Part shown: positions 31,653 through 40,871 of the stretch, one piece after another
Layout of the letters: each line of letters starts with the position of its first letter
Position numbering within the stretch: position 1 is the first letter of the stretch
DNA from: Schizosaccharomyces osmophilus
Taxonomy: Eukaryota; Ascomycota; Schizosaccharomycetes; Schizosaccharomycetales; Schizosaccharomycetaceae
Direction: 5' to 3'
NCBI RefSeq assembly: GCF_027921745.1
Contig: NC_079238.1
Span: forward strand, 620,001 to 684,000
Length of the DNA stretch: 64,000 bases
Notes under the pieces: model-generated
What the model was told of the DNA's origin: nothing
Seen by the model: the letters and a program-made list of their open reading frames with translations, nothing else
Database searches by the model: none
Program-made: the position numbers and the translations under genes

Positions 31653-34600
31653 ATGGCGAAAACAGCAAGCTCTTTGGCATTCTCTGCCCAGTATGTTGCT
31701 ATCATACATAGTGTTTTTTCGTTAGCAGCATTTGTCATTCCGCTGGGTCTAACTTTGTATTATCATTATCATGAGGTGAGTTTCTTCAAAAAGATCTGTT
31801 TTGGTTGCCTACCTAGCTTCCTAATTTTTTCTCTAACCGCGAATGTTTGTTGAATGTGTATTCATTCGTGCAATACATAATGATGCTCCAAAAGACTGGA
31901 TTTGGTTTTACTTGTTTATCACTTGGTTGCATTCTTTATATTGCTTCGATAAACAGACAAAACAGCTTTTTCCACAACGTTTCTACTTTGATTTGATGTA
32001 GGAAGGCTAACACTTTTTAGGTAGTTAAAAACGAATTTTTCTCGTATCCAGATGAATGGTTTCCCTCTGTTTCAGCGACCATCGGCGACTGGTATCCCGA
32101 ACGCGCTGCTTTTCAATATTTGATCGCTCTCACAGCAACTCCTCGTCTACTTGCCCTCCTACTGTGGTTATCTGTGACTGGTTCAAAAAAACCTTCTGCT
32201 GTGATTACTACTTTTATTGGTGTGCTTCGAACTGCACTTTGCGGTGGATGGGTCTATGTCACTTCTACAGATGACCATAATATGCACGATGTTTTCATGA
32301 TTAGTTACTTGCTTACGAATATTCCTTGGTTCATTCTGACCTCAAAGTACTCTCCTCCCAATGCCAATGCTTACCGTGTTCGAAAATGCGGCTCTTTCTT
32401 ATTCGTCGGTACCATTTTCCCACTTATTTATTGGTATATTCAGCATAAATTCAAACGAATTCCCGGCGCCTATACAATCTACGCATTTCTCGAATGGTCC
32501 CTTATCTTCTGGGATGTTTTATTCGATTCTGCTCTTTACTTTGACTTTCAGCCTCTGCGTCTCAACTTTCATGTTGCTGATAACTCCATTAAGTCTATAT
32601 CTTCAGATATTGTCCCCAAATCCCAAGGGGAGGACAATCAATACACATATGCTAAGGCTGCTTCTTCAAGTCTGAAGAAAACAGGTGAAGATAAGTCTGT
32701 TTGCTCCAAGACACATATCCTCTCGAGTTTTATCCAATTCTCTTCCGAAACTTATCTCGCGTATATCTTTTGGAGCGTATTAACTTCTATGGGCCTTTTA
32801 ATTTGGTATTTTCCGCTCTGGCATATGGGTATTTCTGGATATGAAGCTTCTATTTTAGTTGAGTTATCTCCTTTTCTATTGGCAATTCCATTTGTTAAGA
32901 AACTCACGTTTGGCGCTCCTTTGGTTCCTTTGTCACTGACTCTGGTAGGTGTTGCCGCCTATTTAGTGACCGACCCTGTATACAGACTTTTTACTGTCGC
33001 ATTCGCCGTTTTCAATGGCTGTCTAGGATGGTCTTCGCTTTTGTCAAGCAGCAAACATTCTCCAGTTTTATTGGAAAGACGAATTACTACTTTTTTGCTT
33101 GGTTTAATTGCATCTTCTGTCGCTAAATATTCATTTTTCTCGAACAACCCAATTTGGCCCATTCTTAACGAAAGCAATGGAGGAAGGCAACCAGTTGCCC
33201 TAGTTTTTGGAGTTTTGGCAACTCTTGGCTTCGCCCTATGCTCTTCAGGTTCTAAAAACTCTCAAACCTCTTCTCCAGAAAACGGTAAGAACCCATCGTT
33301 TGCTTCTATATTTGGTTTAGGTTCTACTCTCTTCGCTTTGCACACACTGCTCTGTGACTCCACTATCCTTATTTCCTGGTCTTGGGATGGATATCCCATC
33401 AAAGGGCCCCAAGCTTATCCTCACGGTGCCGTATCCATCATCGTTGCTTTATTAGCTATCGTTGTGGCTCCTCGTTTGTATAGATCATTCTCGTTTATGC
33501 TTTTTGGGTTTGTGGCTTCCTGTGCTGGATCGTATGTTTTTTACTTGAAACATGGTTGGCAAAGCTACCTTGGTGGTTTAGTGCTTTCTTCCTACGTGTT
33601 GATTTCCGCTTTTCCTTCATTCCGGTTTGCAGTATCATCCAGTCCAGCTAAAATCTTTGGTGGTGGCTTCTTGGTATATAGCCTGTATTCTTTTGCACAT
33701 GTTTGGGTAGTAGCATACGAATTCGTTCCTGGTGGATTCATGCTTCGCGAAAAGACCTCGTATTTACTAATTGCTCTTGCGGTCGGACTTTTCTGCCAAT
33801 TATTAGGCTACAGCAGCTTCAGCTCGAAGAAACATCCCGCCGGGATCAACGCAAATGCTGAAGAGACGCATGCTATCAAGCGTGGGTTTAAGAAATCCAT
33901 TGTGTTAGCAGCATGCTTAGGGTTTATGGCAATAAAGTATGCTATCATGTACAAACCACCTTATGATTACACTCCTTACCATCCCGATGAAAAGGTATTT
34001 ACCGCCGGTATTTGGACCATTCATTTTGGATTAGATGATTATATGTGGGCAGCTGAACACCGTATCCGGGATGTTGTTCGCGACATCGAGCTGGATGTTT
34101 TTGGGCTTCTCGAATCCGATACTCAACGTTTAATTATGGGATTCCGTGATTTAACACAACTTTTGTCTCACGATCTGGGCATGTATTCTGACTATGGTCC
34201 AGGACCCGACAAGCATACGTGGGGTGCAGCGTTGTTTTCCAAATTCCCTATCGTCAACTCGACGCACCATTTGCTCCCATCTCCCTATGGTGAGCTTGCT
34301 CCTGCTATCCACGCAACTTTGGATGTTTATGGAGAACTGATTGATGTAATTGTTTCGCACAATGGGCAGTACGAAAACGCGTTAGACCGTCAATTACAAA
34401 GCACAGAGCTGTCAAGGATTATGAAAGAAAGCACCAGACCTTTAGTGTTCTTGGGTTATGTAGTTTCTAATGCGGGAGAAGAGCCTCATACCATCTTGAC
34501 TCGTAATAACGGAATGCTTGACATTGAGCCAGCTGATTTTGATCGTTGGTGTCAATATATTTTATACAGAGGTGTCAAACGCATTGGATACGCTCGACTT

Positions 34601-34798
34601 CATCGTTCGACAGTTACAGATACCGAATTGCAAACTGGAAAATTCCAAGTTACATCAAATTTAGGTGCGAATATTCGCATTGCCTCTGAAAATATTCCTG
34701 AAACGCACCGTTATCCTACCAAATTTGAAGGCACAGGAGTAAATGGACATTACTACGATAACAACCAAGTTATTCATGAACCATGGTATTACGACTAA
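31653..34798 (+). CDS. cwh43: Cwh43, GPI-anchor ceramide remodelling protein
   Basis: Two exons, 31653-31775 and 32021-34798, with a 245-nt intron (GTGAGT donor, GGCTAAC branch, TTTTTAG acceptor); 966 aa. The N-terminal part is a PGAP2/Frag1-like multi-span domain, and many more transmembrane segments follow. The C-terminal 270 residues form an exonuclease/endonuclease/phosphatase-like lumenal domain (GIWTIHFGLDDYM, ELDVFGLLESDTQRLIMG, DLGMYSDYGPGPDKHTWG, LFSKFPIV, VSHNGQ). Cwh43 exchanges diacylglycerol for ceramide on GPI proteins in the ER/Golgi. Length is about that of the S. pombe protein as I recall it. The intron is much longer than the local norm. Confidence 0.92.
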
Positions 34799-35111
34799 CC
34801 TCACGAAAAGAACGCTTCCATTTTCAGGTTAAATGGCTTTATATGGCCACGAGTGACCATTATCTTTCGTTAAGGCTTTAAAAAAAAGCGCGTTTGACGA
34901 ATTTGAAAATAATGAGTTTTATCCACATTGGATACATTATCTGACTAGTATCTGCATTATAGATCGCACTGTATGAATTAATCGGTACTTCCTTTAATAA
35001 ACGATTATAATATTAATAGAAGGTAGGATAGGAAATGAAACTGTAAACTATATAGAAGCCATATCAAAGGTAAGTACGAGAAAACGAGTCTTCCTTCCAC
35101 CGTACTAGAAA
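34799..35111. other. Convergent 3' intergenic region
   Basis: About 310 bp between the cwh43 and mis14 stop codons; nothing recognisable. Confidence 0.6.
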
Positions 35112-35997
35112 CTATATGGCTTTTTCCAACTGGGCAGTCACCTTTGGAATACTTTTCTTCAAAAAAGCAATTTTAGCTATAGTTTGTTCATACCTATCAA
35201 TGTCAATAGGCGGTCCATCATTTTGCAGTGCATCACTTGCAGGATGTTCATCCTCAGCTGCCGGATTATTTTTAAACTTTTCCAGTGCAGCTAACTGCTC
35301 ATTTAAAGATTTTGAAAATGCTGATTCATACTGAACAGGTACGTATTTCCTGTATTTGGCGACTCGGACTTGGGCATCTTCCACATCATTAAATAATTGT
35401 TGAACCCGTGAACGAAGAGCAAGATCAAAAGGTTCGATTTGATCCGAGCTTTGGGGATCTTGAAGTGCTGACTTTGCATCAAATCCATTAATTGTGATAT
35501 TATCTTGGACGGTCGTGAACGTGGATTCAATCAGCTGTGGCAGGACGTTAATTTTCATTCTTTTATGATAAGGGAAAGTTTACAATATCCAAGTTGGTCG
35601 ACTTACTTACTTCGTTGAGCATTTCTTTCACCCGAACTCTAAGGTGATCTTCTTTTCCCTTTCCAGTCTCTCGGGATGCTTGTTCAGGCAAATGAATTTC
35701 AAGACTTTTTTGTATAGCATGGCGAAAAACAGACTTTACATAGCTGTAATCCTGGATACTAAAAGATTAGAATAGAACCAGTAAAATTAAAAGCCAAAAA
35801 AAAAAAGGCATCAGACAAGCTAGCAAAATTTCTCAATGAAAGATTGAATTTAAAAAGATAAAAGATACAGTCAAACAGACTACGATAATTTGCTTCAAAA
35901 AAAAAAAAAAAGACAGAACATGGAATTGCTGATCTGAAGATTCATACCTATCAAGCATCACTTTGGGTAATGAAGAATCATCATTATTTGATTCCAT
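35112..35997 (-). CDS. mis14: Mis14 (Nsl1), kinetochore MIND complex subunit
   Basis: Three exons: 35997-35948, 35758-35611, 35534-35112; 206 aa, close to the S. pombe protein. The first intron is 189 nt with long A and T runs. Exon 2 encodes SVFRHAIQKSLEIHLPEQ and EDHLRVRVKEMLNE. Exon 3 continues LIESTFTTVQDNITINGFDA. The C-terminal half is helical (RVAKYRKYVPVQYESAF, then a final helix VTAQLEKAI). Mis14 belongs to the Mis12 (MIND) complex joining inner and outer kinetochore. I placed the exon 3 acceptor at CCACAG rather than at the AAAG nearer to the donor, because only this keeps the frame. Order mis14-AMMECR1-gst3-slx4 follows S. pombe SPAC688. Confidence 0.85.
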
Positions 35998-36149
35998 TGC
36001 CAAAAAATAAAACAACAACTCAAACAAATATGCAATTCATAAAAAATAAACAATCTGTGCGTTTAGTCAAGGTTGCCTAAAGAGAAGCACAAACTCGAGA
36101 CTTAGCGAGAGATTAAGTGCTTTAAGCTCTAAAGGGAGCGAAACAAAAA

Positions 36150-36790
36150 TCAGATTTTGTTGGCAAATTTGAAATATTCTTCATAAGAGCATCCAATTTG
36201 AGTAGATTGATATCGAGTAGCTTGAACATTTAAATTTCGAAGATTGCCGTAAAAGCCAGATTTACGAATCAAACTCATCAATGTCTCTTTTGGGGTCCAG
36301 CCTTGCTCCGCGGCAACAGAAGGTAAATAGGTAGCTGAGTACCTAATTTTATCTACATAAAAATTAACGGACAAGCCATGAATACCGACAATCCAATCCA
36401 GAGGATCCTCAATCGGCTCAAAGTTCACTAGGAGGTCAATCCCACATTCCAGAAAAGGTAATTCAGCCACGGTGATAGGATGAAAGCGGTCATCAGAGAA
36501 AGCCCTAAAGAACGTCTGGTTAGAAACTTGTTCATTCCTTACGCTTGCGATGTAAACGATGCTTACGCTTGCTGGCTGAAATATCTGAGATTAACATTCA
36601 AAGGACGGGGTTGAAAAGTACCAATGCATCCGCGTAATTGCTTATGATAACGATCTCTGAAAGAGAACTTTACAAAAAGAGGTACCTCGTCAGTCCATGA
36701 TTTCCAGTCCCAATAGTTGCGAAGTCTTCTATGCTCTAAACTAGCGGAAATCACTTCAAAACAAAAATAGCAATAATCCTTTTCTTCCAT
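36150..36790 (-). CDS. AMMECR1-domain protein
   Basis: Two exons, 36790-36567 and 36504-36150 (donor GTAAGC, branch TCTAACC, acceptor CTTTAG); 192 aa. The family's motif LRGCIGTF is present in HKQLRGCIGTFQPRPL, followed by FSDDRFHPI, LPFLECGIDLLV, DWIVGIHGL, YLPSVAAEQGW and the final KSGFYG. AMMECR1 proteins are widespread, with a possible catalytic cysteine/histidine pocket, but no reaction is established. The protein has a Cys-rich start (MEEKDYCYFCFEV). Confidence 0.9.
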
Positions 36791-37482
36791 TACTTATTAG
36801 TATTATGATTGAAAACCAAAACGAAGGAAAACTTTTCTCCAAGCAAAATTCGTAACTATGCTCTAAGTGATGTCAAAGTGTTTGGCAGATGAATGAAGAC
36901 AAGTATTTCAATAAAAAAAAGTCAGAGAAAATGACACTGAAAGTAGCTTCTATATTTAATAAAATGGATTCAATCAATCAAAGGAGTTGCAAGACCAGTA
37001 ATAAAAGTATCAACACTAGAAAGAAATTGGATCAATTGCTAAACAACTCAATGCCTGAGAGGGAATAATTTGTAATTAATCATCTATACTATTAGATAAT
37101 GCTTATTCTTCTTCCACAAAAAACCTACTGTATACATATCTGCTTCGATATGTGAGAAGAAAATAATTTCAGTCTGTATGCAATACACAAATTCATACTT
37201 TATTCCTTTGGTATATAAATTTATAATAAATAACTAAATGAATCAACGTACAAAAAATTTTTATATCAAAAAGTAAACAAAATCATGTAGGTGAGAATCC
37301 AGAGTATCGCAGACAAACATGTCAATGCTACATATCTTTTCACTCATCCTTTCTTTCTTGATTTTTTTTTTTCTTTATCTTTATAATGAAGCTTTAAAAT
37401 ATTCAAAATCATCAACCTGGTAAAACATTTGCAAAAAAAATAAGGATGCTAAACGTAAAGTGAAAAAGTATTGGCTAGGTAA
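36791..37482. other. Intergenic, 0.69 kb
   Basis: AT-rich region between the AMMECR1 gene promoter and the gst3 3' end. One GTAAACAAA site at 37273-37281 (plus strand), far from any start codon. No gene seen. Confidence 0.55.
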
Positions 37483-38217
37483 TCAAGCTGAAATGGAAAA
37501 GGATGAGATTTCTGGTTCGTCTTCCTCCTTACTAAACTTCGTTTCGTTGAAAAGTCGAAAATACTTGTCATTTGACTTTTCTGATGCCGCTATAAAAGCT
37601 GGACGACTGCTGATACCTTTCAGCCAACGCTTGATATTTGGATATGGTCTCGTGTTCAAAATTGTCGGCTGAAGACAAAGAAGAGGATAACTCATTTGTA
37701 CGTCGGCCGCAGTAAAGTAATCGCCGGCGAAATACTTGCTAGTGGTAAGGTGATCATCAATATGGTCAAGGTTAAGGTATAATTCTTTTAGATAATAGTG
37801 ATCGTTTATCGTATTGGTTATTTTTCGAACCAAAAAGCGGCTAACAAAAGGCGACATATCGACAGCTTTGTTATTAACAAACAGACCGACAACGAGCATC
37901 ATTAAAGAGCCTTCAGAATAATGCGTCCAAAAATCGTACTTTTCTAATTGAGGCAAATCGTTTTCGGAGGGTTTCAACTCTCTCCCATACTTTCGAACTA
38001 AATGTTCAACGACAGCACCACTTTCGATATAGGATTTTCCATCATCGACAAGCACAGGACTTTTTCCTATAGGAGATAAATTATAGAATTCAGGAGGAGA
38101 GCGGCCTTCCACACGATCGTAACGCTTCAGCTCGTATGGAACTTTCAACTCCTCCAGCATCCAAATAATTCTCGAAGAACGTGAGTCCGACAAATGATGA
38201 AGAACAATCATTTTCAA
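37483..38217 (-). CDS. gst3: Glutathione S-transferase Gst3-type
   Basis: A 244-aa single exon. The N-terminal thioredoxin fold has the active-site loop HLSDSRSSRIIWMLEELKV, the cis-Pro segment GKSPVLVDDGKSYIESGAVV and the C-terminal all-helical domain with YFTAADVQMSYPLL, the N-capping/hydrophobic-staple motif of GST-C. The second in-frame Met (MIVLHHL) two codons on is an equally good start. Position in the SPAC688 order suggests S. pombe gst3, which acts with other GSTs in oxidative-stress and xenobiotic detoxification. The C-terminus carries an extra acidic tail after about residue 220. A palindromic CRE site lies 121 bp upstream. Confidence 0.88.
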   Translation of the reverse strand: MKMIVLHHLSDSRSSRIIWMLEELKVPYELKRYDRVEGRSPPEFYNLSPIGKSPVLVDDGKSYIESGAVVEHLVRKYGRELKPSENDLPQLEKYDFWTHYSEGSLMMLVVGLFVNNKAVDMSPFVSRFLVRKITNTINDHYYLKELYLNLDHIDDHLTTSKYFAGDYFTAADVQMSYPLLCLQPTILNTRPYPNIKRWLKGISSRPAFIAASEKSNDKYFRLFNETKFSKEEDEPEISSFSISA

Positions 38218-38706
38218 ACAAAACTAATGTTATAAGTTATTCGTTAAAATGGTAAAATGGTAAGTAAAACGTAAAGGATAAAGAATAAATGGGAAGATGC
38301 CAATTTGTAATGGGCGAACACTGAATCAGTAGGTGCTTGACGTCAAATCGATCCTATAATGAAATTCAGTGTATTGCAAACACATACTGGGAAGGATTTA
38401 TAGCTGTTTATTTAACTTTGCTTTTTGTATTGGAAATACTCTGAGTATATGAGAAGGCATTGATGTCGAGACAACCATTGGAGTCCTTGATTAGCACCTT
38501 GCATACTTCAAGAAGCATTCCGCAAGATGTAGCAAACTCATAGAATAGATATTTCAATAACAAATAAACTGTTGCATGTTTGCGTATAGCTTGCTGAAAC
38601 CAGTCTCATTGAGTGAAACGACTACTTTGTAGGAAAGAAGCCCAAAGCATATTGCAACCTGTAGTAGAACACGAAAAAAAAAGCCTACAATTGTACTTCA
38701 CTAACT
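38218..38706. other. gst3 upstream intergenic region
   Basis: About 490 bp between gst3 and slx4. It contains the CRE site listed below; no gene. Confidence 0.6.
38338..38345. promoter_or_regulatory. Palindromic CRE site (TGACGTCA) upstream of gst3
   Basis: TTGACGTCAA is a full palindromic CRE, the binding site of Atf1/Pcr1-type bZIP factors, 121 bp upstream of the gst3 start. In fission yeast the Sty1-Atf1 pathway turns on many stress genes, including antioxidant ones, so control of gst3 is plausible. That it works here is inference. Confidence 0.55.
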
Positions 38707-39913
38707 TTATCGACAGTTTGAATGCCAGCTCCCTTGTACAAGAACGCCATATGTATCACACCAAGAAAGAATGATGGCCGAAGACAGGTCTAAACCAGAA
38801 TTACGAAGCCACAAAGTAAATTCTTCCAAACCCAATGGCTCATAGTGCAGCATCTTTAACCAGATTGTTTTATCTTTTGAATCACGAACTGCTTTAGAAA
38901 TTGCACGATGAGATTCAGTGACTATATCATCAAAAGTAGTAGCAACAGAAGGATCAGAAGTATTTTCTTTCTCGTTGGATCCACCTTTAGTAAGTTCTTG
39001 TTTTTTTAAATTCTCACAAGCAGCATCACAAGCTTTTAGAGTATTTACCAACGCTCGCTTGCTCTTGGATGGTTTAAATCCATAACATTCTACCATCCGA
39101 CAAAGTTCCTGTATTGACATATCTTTGTATTTATGTTCATTCGTATCATTACGTTGATCATGCCGCTCTTGATCTTGATCTTGAATGGGAGTAATATTTT
39201 GAATTGGTCCTTCATTTTGCGGCATGTTATTGAAGCCGTATGAAACGCTTCTAGGGGGTTCCCTTTTCTGTATTTCTTCGCTCATCCAATTTATACTAGT
39301 ATTCCTATTTTCTTTTTCTGTTTCAAGGTCATGACTTTGGTTGAAAGAATCTAATGTGAAAACACCATCACCTTTCGTAGCAACAAATTTCCCGTCACTG
39401 AACGAGCCTTCCCTGTACTCCAAGTCCCCTACAAATGCATGTTTTGAGAAAGAATGATGCTCTGTAGGGAAGGCATCATCTTCGCTTGCTAAATTAATAA
39501 CAGGCTCAGAGAAAGGAGAAAGACTAGCTGTAGCATCTCGTATTTGCTCAAAACCATATATTGGAGGATCTTCATAGTCAAAATCTCCTTTCCCTAAAGT
39601 ACTCTCATCTATTGCTTCCTCAGGTTCTGGGATTTCTGACTGAAAGCAGGAGCTGAAACATGAAGATTCTGAGAGGAAAGAATTTCGATTACTTAAAACA
39701 TTTTCCGCTACATTTTCATCTGCGTCTGTATCGATAAACTCGCGCTTTCTTTTCCTAATGATATTCTCATGCAGTAGTTCGGGGGTCCCTTCTTCTGACT
39801 CTACAACCACAAAGGATGTTTTCTTAAATCATTAGTAAGAATTTTTTTTTTTTTCAACTTACATGTGGACTTTCTGGAGAGGACTGTATTTCAATAGGAA
39901 AATCCTGAGACAT
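38707..39913 (-). CDS. slx4: Slx4, scaffold subunit of the Slx1-Slx4 structure-specific endonuclease
   Basis: Two exons, 39913-39863 (MSQDFPIEIQSSPESPH) and 39822-38707; 388 aa. The C-terminal conserved domain that binds Slx1 is present: DKTIWLKMLHYEPLGLEEFT, then FTLWLRNSGLDL and ILSWCDTYGVLVQ. Just before it lies a SAP-like DNA-binding segment (MSIQELCRMVECYGFKPSKS). The N-terminal half is disordered and acidic. Slx1-Slx4 cuts branched DNA, and in fission yeast maintains rDNA together with Rqh1. The acceptor TTTAAG directly before KTSFVVVESEEG keeps the reading frame; a later TTGTAG does not. Confidence 0.88.
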
Positions 39914-40871
39914 CAGACACAAAAAAGTATTTTTCTTCGTACTCTTTTGTGGTTCCTATAAACAGAAATAATTCATGGGGAAATTACTATGGTAATGGTT
40001 GCTGAAATGAAAAAGCGTGATCACTAAAAATAAACAGATTTCATATAGTCTTTGTGTTGCACAATTTAAAGAGGACTTCGAGATAGAAATAACAGTGAAA
40101 CACTAATTCCTTGATTTCATTTTTAAATATGCTGGAAAAACGAGCCACCACTGAAATTTAAAGATGACTTTGGACGTTATTGTATTTCAGCATTACTATT
40201 GTTTGCACGCTCAAAGATTTGGAACCCCCTTTACAGCTGCAGCCTTCTATTCATATTGGTATTATGCCGTGAGATGTTTAGCTATATAAGCCCTTTAATT
40301 GACACTTTCATTGCTCTCAAGTTGGGTTATAGAGTAGTGGAAACATACAAGTCAACGATTACAAGTTTGGTACAATTGCTAAAATTAGCATAGCTATAAA
40401 CTTTATAACTGGAGTTAGTTAACTATGGAAATCAGGTACAATCCATACATAACTACCATATACTTTCACATACTTTAAGCAAGTCTGAGAGTTGGCAAGT
40501 TTCCTCTGGAACAGCGCAATGCTTGACGATAAATAATTGACAACATAGTAGGAATTTTTAAGTTCTTTTTAATAACTGTTAATTGTATCCATGCTCATGT
40601 ACGCTCATCTGAACTTACTTTAAATAGCAGATTCACTATCAAAATTTAACTTGTATGGATAGTGCCAAAAGTGATGGATAGGGTTAGTTTTAACTCTATA
40701 TTATACTCGTACAAGAAATAGCCAGAGTACAAATCAGTTCGCTTAAGCGTCCTTTCACAGCACAATTGTCCTTATTATAAACACTTCGTTTAAACATAAT
40801 TATAATAAATAAAATAGAAATGACAAGAAATAAAAAAGTAAATGTCGGCAAAAGCTTTCAAAAGAGGCAAG
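39914..40871. other. Intergenic, 0.96 kb
   Basis: slx4 upstream region and 3' side of the 928-aa gene. Short open frames (for example 40199-40393) show no coding character. No RNA gene found. Confidence 0.55.
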
